A stretch of 6,847 bases of DNA from an uncultured Eubacteriales bacterium (GTDB taxonomy: Bacteria > Bacillota > Clostridia > Peptostreptococcales > Anaerovoracaceae): positions 1 through 6,847 of the forward strand of contig CADCOV010000172.1 of NCBI GenBank assembly GCA_902803185.1, in the 5' to 3' direction. The translations under genes and the position numbers were made by a program. A model generated the notes under the pieces. It saw nothing but the letters and a program-made list of their open reading frames with translations. It did not search any database and was not told the origin of the DNA. Below are positions 1-6,276 of the stretch, piece by piece (position 1 is the stretch's first letter; each line of letters opens with the position of its first letter).

Positions 1-37
1 CCGTCCCGTCGGGACGGGGTGACTTGCCCTTCATTTT
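1..37. repeat. Palindromic direct repeat, copy 1
   Basis: This is the first of two identical 37-bp copies; the second begins 93 bp downstream. The first 17 bases (CCGTCCCGTCGGGACGG) form a palindrome with 8-bp arms around one central base, so either strand can fold into a short GC hairpin. The rest reads GGGTGACTTGCCCTTCATTTT. Similarity continues past the 37 bases (CACC follows in both copies), but copy 1 has two extra T in its T-run. The copy begins at the first base of the window, so it may extend further left. It lies in non-coding DNA beyond the uvrA terminator. It looks like a dispersed intergenic element of the REP/MITE kind seen in Clostridia, which is inference. A terminator role is possible but the T-run is too far from the hairpin. 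Confidence 0.8.
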
Positions 38-80
38 TTCACCTTCAGCACATCCAGAGGCCGTCAACATGAAAAAATGA
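31..80. repeat. 11-bp perfect inverted repeat between the direct repeats
   Basis: TCATTTTTTCA at 31-41 is exactly complementary in reverse to TGAAAAAATGA at 70-80, with 28 bases between. The arms are AT-rich in an otherwise GC-rich region. The left arm overlaps the end of direct repeat copy 1. The dyad could be a weak stem or the remains of a small element's ends; no function can be assigned. Confidence 0.55.
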
Positions 81-93
81 TGTCCATCTATGT

Positions 94-130
94 CCGTCCC
101 GTCGGGACGGGGTGACTTGCCCTTCATTTT
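94..130. repeat. Palindromic direct repeat, copy 2
   Basis: This copy is identical to bases 1-37, including the 17-bp palindrome at 94-110. The 56-bp stretch between the copies is unrelated to them, and after base 134 the sequence diverges into a run rich in CAC triplets (about 145-160). The copy lies between the uvrA terminator and whatever gene lies left of the window. No open frame with coding character overlaps it. Confidence 0.8.
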
Positions 131-170
131 CACCGTCACCCCGAGCCCACCACCACCACCCCCGCGCACC

Positions 171-200
171 AAAAGGCCCCGTCCGCACGGACGGGGCCTT
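171..200 (-). terminator. Rho-independent terminator of uvrBA
   Basis: The arms AAGGCCCCGTCC (173-184) and GGACGGGGCCTT (189-200) form a perfect 12-bp GC-rich stem with a 4-base loop. The hairpin starts 17 bases past the uvrA stop codon. Read on the minus strand it ends in a short TTTT run, part of which belongs to the stem. The U-tract is short for an intrinsic terminator, but the stem is very stable and its position is right. Read in the plus direction it is followed by TTCTCATAT, so it may also slow transcription arriving from the left. Confidence 0.85.
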
Positions 201-217
201 CTCATATCTCATAACTG

Positions 218-3052
218 CTATTGCTCCAGCATCGGTTTCAGGTACTGGCCGGTGTAGCTGGCTTCGCAGGCGGCCACCTCCTCAGGGGTGCCGGTGGCCA
301 CGATGGTACCGCCTTTGTCGCCGCCCTCAGGGCCCAGGTCGATGATGTGGTCGGCGCATTTGATCACGTCCAGGTTGTGCTCGATGACGACGACGGTGTT
401 GCCCGCGTCCACCAGGCGCTGCAGGACTGCGATCAGCTTGTCCACGTCGGCGAAGTGAAGGCCGGTGGTCGGCTCGTCCAGGATGTAGAGGGTGCTGCCG
501 GTGTCGCGCCGGGCCAGCTCGGTGGCCAGCTTGACGCGCTGGGCTTCGCCGCCGGAGAGCTGGGTGGAAGGCTGGCCGATCTTGATGTAGCCGAGGCCGA
601 CGTCGTTCAGCGTCTGCAGATAGCGTTTGATGCCCGGGAGGTTTTTGAAGAAGTCGAGGCCCTCCGCCACGCTCATGTCCAGGACGTCGTAGATGCTCTT
701 GCCCTTGTATTTGACCTCCAGGGTCTCGCGGTTGTAGCGCTTGCCGCCGCAGACCTCGCATGGGACGTAGACGTCCGGGAGGAAGTGCATCTCGATCTTG
801 ACGATGCCGTCGCCGCTGCAGGCTTCGCAGCGCCCGCCCTTCACGTTGAAGGAGAAGCGGCCTTTGCCGAAGCCCCGCATCTTGGCGTCCGGGGTGGCCG
901 CGAAGAGGTCGCGGATCCGGGTGAACATGCCGGTGTAGGTCGCCGGGTTGGAACGCGGGGTGCGGCCGATCGGGCTTTGGTCGATGTCGATGACCTTGTC
1001 GATGTGCTCGAGGCCAAGGATCGCGTCGTGGTCGCCCGGGGTCACCGCCGACTTGTTCACTGCGGCGGAGGCGCCCTTGTTCAGGACCTCGTTGATCAAA
1101 GAGCTCTTGCCGGAGCCGGAGACGCCGGTGACGCAGGTGAACTTGCCCAGCGGGATGTCCACATCCACGTTCTTCAGGTTGTTGACGCGGGCGCCACGGA
1201 TGGAGATGACCTCGCCGGTGCCTTCCCGCCGGGCCGCAGGGACCTCGATCCGCCGTTTGCCGGAGAGGTACTGGCCGGTGATGGAGGCGTCGCAGGCTTT
1301 GATGTCCTCCACGGTGCCCTCCGCCACCAGCTCGCCGCCGTAGATGCCGGCGCCCGGGCCGATGTCGATGATGTGGTCCGCCGCGTACATGGTCTCCTCG
1401 TCGTGTTCGACGACGATCAAAGTGTTCCCGATGTCGGTCAGGCGGCGCAGGGTCGTCAGGAGCTTGCCGTTGTCCCGCTGGTGGAGGCCGATGCTCGGCT
1501 CGTCCAGGATGTAGAGTACGCCCACCAGGGAGCTGCCGATCTGGGTCGCCAGGCGGATGCGCTGGGATTCGCCGCCGGAGAGGGAGCCGGAGGAACGGGA
1601 CAGGGTCAGGTAGTCCAGGCCCACGTCCACCAGGAATTTCAGGCGGGCTTTGACCTCCCTGAGGATCTGGCGGGCGATCATCTCCTCCTTCTCGGTGAGC
1701 TTGAGCTCGTCCACGAACCGGCTGGCCTGCCGGATGGACAGGTCAGAGAACTCCGCCAGGTTCTTGCCGCCCACGGTGACCGCCAGGACCTCAGGCCGCA
1801 GGCGCTTGCCCTTGCAGGCCGGGCACGGCATGGTGGTCATGTAGCGGCCCATCCACTCGTGCATCATCTCGGAGTTGGTCTCCCGGTAGCGGCGCTCCAG
1901 GTTGGTGATCATGCCCTCGAAAGGGTGATCCCTGTGCTGCACCTTGCCCCGGGCGTTGGTGACCGTGTACTTGAGCTTGCGGTCGCCGGTGCCGTAGAGC
2001 AGGTCGTTCACGAACTTCTTCGGGAGGTCCTTGAACGGCTTGGTCAGGTCGACCTTGTACTGCTCCGCCAGCACGTCGATGATCTGCCAGTAGTAGCTGG
2101 TGAACTGCATGGTGACGAAGATGCGGCCGAGGGCGCCGTCCAGGATGGACTCGTCCATTTTGATGATGTTCTCCGGGACCACCTTCTCGGTGAAGCCCAG
2201 GCCCGCGCACTCCGGGCAGGCGCCGAAGGGGCTGTTGAAGGAGAACATCCTCGGCTCCAGCTCCTCGATGCTGACCCCGTGGTCCGGGCAGGCGAACTTG
2301 GTGGAGTACATCTTCTCCGTCTCGTAGGCGCCGTCCCTGAACTGGGCGGAGACCAGGCCATCGCCCTCCTTCATGGCCAGTTCCACCGCCTCGGAGATCC
2401 GGCCCTGCTGGCCGTCCTTGATCACGATGCGGTCCACGACGATGTCGATGTTATGCGGGTTGTTCTTCTCCAGATGGATCTCGCCCTCGTTCAGGTCCAG
2501 GATCTCGCCGTCGATGCGGGCGCGGGTGTAGCCGTCCTTGCGGATGCGCTCCAGGATCTTCTCGTGCATGCCCTTGCGGCGGCGCACCACCGGCGCCAGG
2601 ACCACCATTTTGGTCCCCTCCGGGAAGGACATCATGTTGTCCACGATCTGGTCCACGCTCTGGCTGCTGATCTCACGGCCGCAGACCGGGCAGTGGGGCA
2701 CGCCGATGTGGGCGTACATCAGACGCAGGTAGTCGTGGATCTCCGTGACCGTGCCCACCGTGGAGCGCGGGTTCTTGCTCGTGGTCTTCTGGTCGATGGA
2801 GATCGCCGGCGACAGTCCCTCGATGGACTCCACGTCCGGCTTGTCCATCTGCCCCAGGAACTGGCGGGCGTAGGAGGACAGGCTCTCGACGTAGCGCCGC
2901 TGGCCCTCCGCATATATGGTATCAAAGGCGAGCGAAGACTTCCCGGAGCCGGACAGGCCGGTCAAAACCACCAGCTTGTCCCTCGGGATCCGCACGTTGA
3001 TGTGCTTCAGATTGTTCTCCGCAGCGCCTGTGACGATGATCTCGTTTGCCAT
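218..3052 (-). CDS. uvrA: UvrABC excision nuclease subunit A (UvrA)
   Basis: This is the damage-sensing ATPase of nucleotide excision repair. A UvrA dimer scans DNA with UvrB and loads UvrB at distorted lesions. The 944 residues are full length for the family. Two ABC-type ATPase halves are visible. Half 1 has Walker [10 protein letters not shown] (32-40), signature LSGGESQR (491-498) and Walker B LYILDEPS with D517/E518. Half 2 has Walker [10 protein letters not shown] (643-651), signature LSGGEAQR (832-839) and Walker [13 protein letters not shown] with D859/E860. Zinc-binding pairs are C255-x2-H258 with C279-x2-C282, and C742-x2-C745 with C765-x2-C768; further CxxC pairs lie at 121-124 and 410-413. 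The ATG follows the uvrB stop codon with no gap, so translation is probably coupled. The protein ends normally (stop TAG) just before a hairpin terminator. No frameshift or missing catalytic residue is seen. Confidence 0.98.
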   Translation of the reverse strand: MANEIIVTGAAENNLKHINVRIPRDKLVVLTGLSGSGKSSLAFDTIYAEGQRRYVESLSSYARQFLGQMDKPDVESIEGLSPAISIDQKTTSKNPRSTVGTVTEIHDYLRLMYAHIGVPHCPVCGREISSQSVDQIVDNMMSFPEGTKMVVLAPVVRRRKGMHEKILERIRKDGYTRARIDGEILDLNEGEIHLEKNNPHNIDIVVDRIVIKDGQQGRISEAVELAMKEGDGLVSAQFRDGAYETEKMYSTKFACPDHGVSIEELEPRMFSFNSPFGACPECAGLGFTEKVVPENIIKMDESILDGALGRIFVTMQFTSYYWQIIDVLAEQYKVDLTKPFKDLPKKFVNDLLYGTGDRKLKYTVTNARGKVQHRDHPFEGMITNLERRYRETNSEMMHEWMGRYMTTMPCPACKGKRLRPEVLAVTVGGKNLAEFSDLSIRQASRFVDELKLTEKEEMIARQILREVKARLKFLVDVGLDYLTLSRSSGSLSGGESQRIRLATQIGSSLVGVLYILDEPSIGLHQRDNGKLLTTLRRLTDIGNTLIVVEHDEETMYAADHIIDIGPGAGIYGGELVAEGTVEDIKACDASITGQYLSGKRRIEVPAARREGTGEVISIRGARVNNLKNVDVDIPLGKFTCVTGVSGSGKSSLINEVLNKGASAAVNKSAVTPGDHDAILGLEHIDKVIDIDQSPIGRTPRSNPATYTGMFTRIRDLFAATPDAKMRGFGKGRFSFNVKGGRCEACSGDGIVKIEMHFLPDVYVPCEVCGGKRYNRETLEVKYKGKSIYDVLDMSVAEGLDFFKNLPGIKRYLQTLNDVGLGYIKIGQPSTQLSGGEAQRVKLATELARRDTGSTLYILDEPTTGLHFADVDKLIAVLQRLVDAGNTVVVIEHNLDVIKCADHIIDLGPEGGDKGGTIVATGTPEEVAACEASYTGQYLKPMLEQ

Positions 3053-5023
3053 CTATAGCCTCGCTTTGCAATCGAAAATGATATCTCTGAGCTCGGCGGC
3101 CCGCTCGAACTGCAGGTCCTCGGCCGCCTGCCGCATCTCCTTCTCCAGCTTCTTGATGTATTCCCGAAGCTCCTTGCCGGTCATCTCCTTCGGCTTCTTG
3201 CCGTGGAGGGTCTCGCCGCCGTCCGCCGCCTGGGTCGCCTCGATGGCGTCCCTGACGTTCTTCCGCACGCTGGTCGGGGTGATGCCGTGCTCCTCGTTAT
3301 ACTTCTGCTGGATGTCCCGGCGGCGCTTCGTCTCGTCGATCGCCGCCCGCATGGCGTTGCTCACGTAGTCCGCGTACATGACCACGTGGCCGTCCACGTT
3401 CCGGGCCGCCCTGCCGATGGTCTGGATCAAAGACGTCTCCGTGCGGAGGAAGCCCTCCTTGTCCGCGTCCAGGATGGCCACCAGGGTGACCTCCGGGATG
3501 TCCAGGCCCTCCCTCAGGAGGTTGATGCCCACCAGCACGTCGAACTCCCCGAGCCGGAGGGACCGGATGATCTCCACCCGCTCCAGGGTGTCCACGTCGG
3601 AGTGCAGATAGCGCACCCTGAGGCCCGCCTTGCCCAGGTAGTCCGTCAGGCTCTCCGCCATCTTCTTGGTCAGGGTGGTGACGAAGGCCCTGCCGCCCGC
3701 CGCGATGGTGCGGTTCAGCTCGCCGATCAGGTCGTCCACCTGGTTCTCCGTCGGCCTCACGTCGATCGGCGGATCCAGGAGGCCCGTCGGCCGGATCACC
3801 TGCTCGGCGGTGATGCCCATGGATTCTTCCTTCTCATAGGCCGCCGGCGTGGCGCTGCAGAACAGGATCTGCCCCGTCATCCCCTCCCACTCGGTGAAGG
3901 TCAGCGGGCGGTTATCCAGCGCGGACGGCAGCCGGAACCCGTAGTCCACCAGGGAGGTCTTGCGGGACCGGTCCCCGGCGTACATGGCTCTGAGCTGCGG
4001 CAGCATGACGTGGGACTCGTCGATGATCGTGATGAAATCGTCCGGGAAGAAGTCGATCAAAGTATACGGCTTGGCGCCCGGCTCCAGGCCGCTGATGTGG
4101 CGGGAGTAGTTCTCGATCCCCTTGCAGGTGCCGATCTCCCGGAGCATCTCCATGTCGTAGCGGGTCCGCTGCTCGATGCGCTGGGCCTCCAACAGTTTGC
4201 CCCGGTCCTTGAACCAGCGGATGCGGTCCTCCAGCTCCTCCTCGATGGTGACGAGGGCCCGGTCCATGTTCTCCTTGGAGGTCACATAGTGGGACGCCGG
4301 ATAGATGGAGACGTGCTTGCGCAGCCCCAGGATCTCGCCGGTGATCGGGTTCATCTCCTTGATCGTCTCGATCTCGTCGCCGAAGAGCTCCACCCGGATC
4401 GACTTGTCGGAGCCGGCGGGATAGATGTCGATGATATCGCCCCGAGCCCGGAAGGAACCCCGGTCAAAATCCACATCGTTCCTGACGTACTGGATCCCCA
4501 CCAGCTCCTCCAGGATCTCCCGGCGGGACTTCTCCATCCCCGGACGCAGGGAGATCATCTGGCTCTCGTACTCCTCCGGGCTGCCGATGCCGTAGATGCA
4601 GGACACGGAGGCCACGATGATGACGTCCCGCCGCTCCGCCAGCGCCGCCGTCGCGGAGTGCCGGAGCTTGTCGATCTCGTCGTTGATCTGGGAGTCCTTC
4701 TCGATGTAGGTGTCCGTGGACGCCACGTAGGCCTCCGGCTGGTAATAATCGTAATAGGAAACAAAATACTCCACGGCGTTCTCCGGGAAGAATTCCTTGA
4801 ACTCGCCGTAGAGCTGGGCGGCCAGCGTCTTGTTATGGGAGATGACCAGAGTCGGCCGGTTCAGCCTCTGGATGACGTTCGCCATCGTGAAGGTCTTGCC
4901 GGATCCGGTCACGCCAAGCAAAGTAGCGGCCTTCTGTCCATCCTCGAAGGCCGTGACCAGCTGGTCGATCGCGCGGGGCTGATCCCCCGTCGGTTGAAAT
5001 TCTGAGTGTAGCTTAAAGTCCAT
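3053..5023 (-). CDS. uvrB: UvrABC excision nuclease subunit B (UvrB)
   Basis: UvrB is the helicase-like damage-verification subunit. UvrA loads it onto the lesion, it opens the strands with its beta-hairpin, and it recruits UvrC for the two incisions. The 656 residues match the usual length. Visible motifs in order are: Walker A GVTGSGKT (37-44); the aromatic beta-hairpin [10 protein letters not shown] (90-99); the DEAD-type box DESH (335-338); SATP (390-393); helicase motif [11 protein letters not shown] (534-542); and a C-terminal UVR domain (about 617-652, [22 protein letters not shown]) that contacts UvrC. The start at [16 protein letters not shown] matches the family's conserved N-terminus, although no good Shine-Dalgarno sequence precedes it. 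It is first in the operon and directly abuts uvrA. A promoter and SOS box upstream point to LexA control. Confidence 0.98.
   Translation of the reverse strand: MDFKLHSEFQPTGDQPRAIDQLVTAFEDGQKAATLLGVTGSGKTFTMANVIQRLNRPTLVISHNKTLAAQLYGEFKEFFPENAVEYFVSYYDYYQPEAYVASTDTYIEKDSQINDEIDKLRHSATAALAERRDVIIVASVSCIYGIGSPEEYESQMISLRPGMEKSRREILEELVGIQYVRNDVDFDRGSFRARGDIIDIYPAGSDKSIRVELFGDEIETIKEMNPITGEILGLRKHVSIYPASHYVTSKENMDRALVTIEEELEDRIRWFKDRGKLLEAQRIEQRTRYDMEMLREIGTCKGIENYSRHISGLEPGAKPYTLIDFFPDDFITIIDESHVMLPQLRAMYAGDRSRKTSLVDYGFRLPSALDNRPLTFTEWEGMTGQILFCSATPAAYEKEESMGITAEQVIRPTGLLDPPIDVRPTENQVDDLIGELNRTIAAGGRAFVTTLTKKMAESLTDYLGKAGLRVRYLHSDVDTLERVEIIRSLRLGEFDVLVGINLLREGLDIPEVTLVAILDADKEGFLRTETSLIQTIGRAARNVDGHVVMYADYVSNAMRAAIDETKRRRDIQQKYNEEHGITPTSVRKNVRDAIEATQAADGGETLHGKKPKEMTGKELREYIKKLEKEMRQAAEDLQFERAAELRDIIFDCKARL
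3059..3062 (-). promoter_or_regulatory. Ribosome binding site of uvrA inside uvrB
   Basis: On the minus strand GAGG, inside the last codons of uvrB, lies six bases before the uvrA ATG. The uvrB stop codon TAG fills the last three of those bases. This supports the chosen start and reinitiation by ribosomes finishing uvrB. Confidence 0.6.
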
Positions 5024-5029
5024 GGGAAG

Positions 5030-5038
5030 ATTGTACCA
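5030..5038 (-). promoter_or_regulatory. Possible second, start-proximal extended -10 for uvrB
   Basis: On the minus strand TGGTACAAT fits an extended -10 (TGn-TATAAT with one change). It lies six bases before the uvrB ATG and would give a leaderless or nearly leaderless mRNA. There is no matching -35 at 16-18 bases; a TTGACC exists but only 10 bases upstream. The absence of a Shine-Dalgarno sequence before uvrB is compatible with this, but the upstream promoter at the SOS box is the better candidate. Confidence 0.35.
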
Positions 5039-5068
5039 CAGCGGTGGTCAAAATGGAAGGAAAAATGC

Positions 5069-5082
5069 AAAACATATGTTCT
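5069..5082 (-). promoter_or_regulatory. LexA (DinR) SOS box
   Basis: On the minus strand the sequence is AGAACATATGTTTT. The Gram-positive SOS box consensus is GAAC-N4-GTTC, with CGAACATATGTTCG the classical optimal form. The core GAACATATGTTT differs from it at one base. It starts immediately after the predicted -10 of uvrBA and covers the predicted transcription start. uvrB and uvrA are classical SOS genes in Firmicutes, so the context supports the site. It lies about 55 bp from the divergent plus-strand promoter's -35 and is less likely to control that gene. Confidence 0.8.
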
Positions 5083-5111
5083 TTTATATGGCCGACATAG
5101 GGGAAAAACAA
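5083..5111 (-). promoter_or_regulatory. Predicted sigma-A promoter of uvrBA
   Basis: On the minus strand, TTGTTT (5111-5106) and TATAAA (5088-5083) are separated by 17 bases. The -10 differs from consensus at one base; the -35 keeps TTG only. The predicted start falls near 5076, inside the SOS box, which is the ideal geometry for repression. It would give a leader of about 50 bases before the uvrB ATG. Confidence 0.6.
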
Positions 5112-5114
5112 AGG

Positions 5115-5133
5115 ATTCTGCCTGTTTCAGAAT
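5115..5133. repeat. Small dyad upstream of the plus-strand promoter
   Basis: ATTCTG (5115-5120) and CAGAAT (5128-5133) are inverted copies separated by seven bases, ending three bases before the -35 of the plus-strand promoter. The shape suits a regulator site, but six-base arms can arise by chance. Confidence 0.3.
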
Positions 5134-5136
5134 GGG

Positions 5137-5165
5137 TTGACCGTCTATGGGGAAGGTGTTACGAT
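5137..5165 (+). promoter_or_regulatory. Predicted promoter of the Rpn-type gene
   Basis: TTGACC (5137-5142), a 17-base spacer and TACGAT (5160-5165) form a sigma-A-like promoter. TG at 5157-5158 sits one base before the hexamer, making an extended -10. The predicted start is near 5172, giving a short leader of about 35 bases before the TTG start codon. Confidence 0.65.
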
Positions 5166-5171
5166 GCATTT

Positions 5172-5181
5172 CCGGCGCCGG
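5172..5181. promoter_or_regulatory. 10-bp palindrome at the predicted transcription start
   Basis: CCGGCGCCGG is a perfect palindrome located where the plus-strand transcript is expected to begin, in an otherwise AT-richer intergenic stretch. It could be an operator or a chance GC-rich palindrome. No binding protein can be named. Confidence 0.3.
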
Positions 5182-5193
5182 GATCATACACGT

Positions 5194-5200
5194 GAGGAGG
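5194..5200 (+). promoter_or_regulatory. Strong ribosome binding site deciding a TTG start
   Basis: GAGGAGG lies seven bases before the TTG at 5208. No ATG or GTG in frame sits at a suitable distance. The strong site makes TTG the likely start and places the conserved PYDSVFRTL segment about 20 residues into the protein. Confidence 0.8.
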
Positions 5201-5207
5201 TAAACGA

Positions 5208-6227
5208 TTGAAAGAACATCAGAATCCGCCTGCTTCTCTTAATGCGGGCAAAAGCGCAGCAAAAGCCCACCCCTACGACAGTGTGTTCCGCACCCTGATC
5301 ACGGATTGCTCCGAGCTGATCATCCCGATCGTAAACGAGATGTTCGATGAGCACTTTGAGCCGGACCGCAGCATCATCCACCTGCAGAATGAGCAGTTCC
5401 ATCTCTCTCCGGAAGGGATCGTTCAGCGTACCACAGACTCATTTTTCGGCATCGTCGGCATCCTGGACAGACGATTCCATATCGAATGCCAGAGTACGGA
5501 CGATGGCAGCATGCTGCTCCGCATGTTCGAATACGATGCCCTGGACGCTCTGGAAAACAGCAGCAGCGCGAGAGACCACCTTATCGCCAGATTTCCGAGC
5601 TCCGGCGTCATGTTCCTGCGGCACAGTAAAAACACACCGGATCGTATGCGGGTGAATCTGATCATGCCGGACGGGAGCAGCATCACCTATCCGGTGGAGG
5701 TCCTGAAGGTGCAGAACTATAGCCTGGAAGCTATATTCCAAAAGCAGCTTTGGTTCCTGCTTCCGTTTTATCTGTTCCGCTATGAACATGAATTTGCTGA
5801 GATCGAAAACGACACAGAGAAGCTTTATGCGCTCCGGGACGAGTACCATTCCATACGGCGCCGTCTGGATGGGTTAGCTGACGCCAGAGTGATCGATGAG
5901 ATCGCCCGCGGCACCATCATCGACATGTCCAAGACCATTGCGGAATCCCTGGCCGAGAAGTATAATAAGGTCAGGAAAGGAGTGACGGAAGCGATGGAAG
6001 GAGTCGTGTTGGAATATCCAACCAAGACCGCATACAAGCAGGGCCTTGCCGAGGGATATACGGATGGAAAAGTCGTTGGTCATGCTGAAGGCTTAGCAGA
6101 AGGCCAGGCTTCCATAGCCGCTCTGGTCACCGCCATGCTGCAGGCAGGTGCGGCCGGCGACCTGGAACGAGCCATGAAGGATGAGGCATTCCGGACAGAA
6201 CAACTTAAGAAGTACCATATCGAATGA
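5208..6227 (+). CDS. Rpn-family PD-(D/E)XK nuclease / putative transposase
   Basis: This 339-residue protein resembles the Rpn (recombination-promoting nuclease, PDDEXK_2 / 'Transposase_31') families, which are abundant in Lachnospiraceae. Known Rpn proteins of E. coli are DNA endonucleases that promote RecA-independent recombination; activity here is inferred. Seen in the sequence: an N-terminal segment HPYDSVFRTLITD (21-33); the catalytic-core candidates D77 (TTDSFF) and E93-x-Q95 (HIECQS), an ExQ variant of the ExK motif; the conserved GSMLLRMFEYD (100-110); and a hydrophobic segment QLWFLLPFYLFRYE (180-193). The C-terminal tail contains the charged, glycine-spaced repeats typical of the family (EGYTDGK...HAEGLAEGQ, about 282-300). 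There is no signal peptide. Translation starts at TTG after a strong ribosome binding site. GC content is visibly lower than in uvrBA (about 40-55% in the stretches I counted), which suggests a separate origin. It is divergent from uvrB and ends at a bidirectional terminator. Confidence 0.85.
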   Translation: MKEHQNPPASLNAGKSAAKAHPYDSVFRTLITDCSELIIPIVNEMFDEHFEPDRSIIHLQNEQFHLSPEGIVQRTTDSFFGIVGILDRRFHIECQSTDDGSMLLRMFEYDALDALENSSSARDHLIARFPSSGVMFLRHSKNTPDRMRVNLIMPDGSSITYPVEVLKVQNYSLEAIFQKQLWFLLPFYLFRYEHEFAEIENDTEKLYALRDEYHSIRRRLDGLADARVIDEIARGTIIDMSKTIAESLAEKYNKVRKGVTEAMEGVVLEYPTKTAYKQGLAEGYTDGKVVGHAEGLAEGQASIAALVTAMLQAGAAGDLERAMKDEAFRTEQLKKYHIE

Positions 6228-6232
6228 TCATC

Positions 6233-6276
6233 AAAAAAACTGCGCACACCTCATCGAGGCGTGCGCAATATTTTTT
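6233..6276. terminator. Bidirectional terminator between convergent genes
   Basis: TGCGCAC (6241-6247) pairs with GTGCGCA (6261-6267), and CCTC (6249-6252) pairs with GAGG (6256-6259) around a three-base loop. The single internal A-C mismatch on the plus strand becomes a G-U wobble on the minus strand, so the hairpin is fully paired when read from the FN3 gene. T-runs follow on both sides: six T at 6271-6276 on plus, and seven T on minus (6239-6233). The plus T-run overlaps the first two bases of the opposing gene's stop codon region. Confidence 0.9.

Noticed and set aside
1..130. Possible CRISPR array (37-bp repeats, partly palindromic)
   Set aside because: Only two copies are visible, the 56-bp spacer is too long, the palindrome sits at the very end of the repeat, and no cas gene is present. 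An array continuing left of the window cannot be fully excluded.
112..345. A 77-codon plus-strand open frame starting inside repeat copy 2
   Set aside because: It runs through the repeat, the CAC-rich stretch and the uvrA terminator into the antisense of uvrA, with no ribosome binding site and a composition-driven product.
221..3058. A 945-codon open frame on the plus strand, exactly antisense to uvrA
   Set aside because: It mirrors uvrA end to end and its product is a low-complexity mix of Val, Ala, Asp, Leu, Gly and His with no recognisable domain. High third-position GC in uvrA removes stop codons from the opposite frame. UvrA itself is beyond doubt.
3203..5005. A 600-codon plus-strand open frame antisense to uvrB
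   Set aside because: This is the same artefact of GC-rich codon use: no ribosome binding site, no family resemblance, and it fully overlaps uvrB.
5046..5051. TTGACC as the -35 of the uvrB-proximal -10
   Set aside because: The spacing to TACAAT is only 10 bases, too short for sigma-A recognition.
4909..5187. A 92-codon minus-strand frame spanning the uvrB promoter region
   Set aside because: It overlaps the promoter, SOS box and the start of uvrB in another frame, and its product resembles nothing known.
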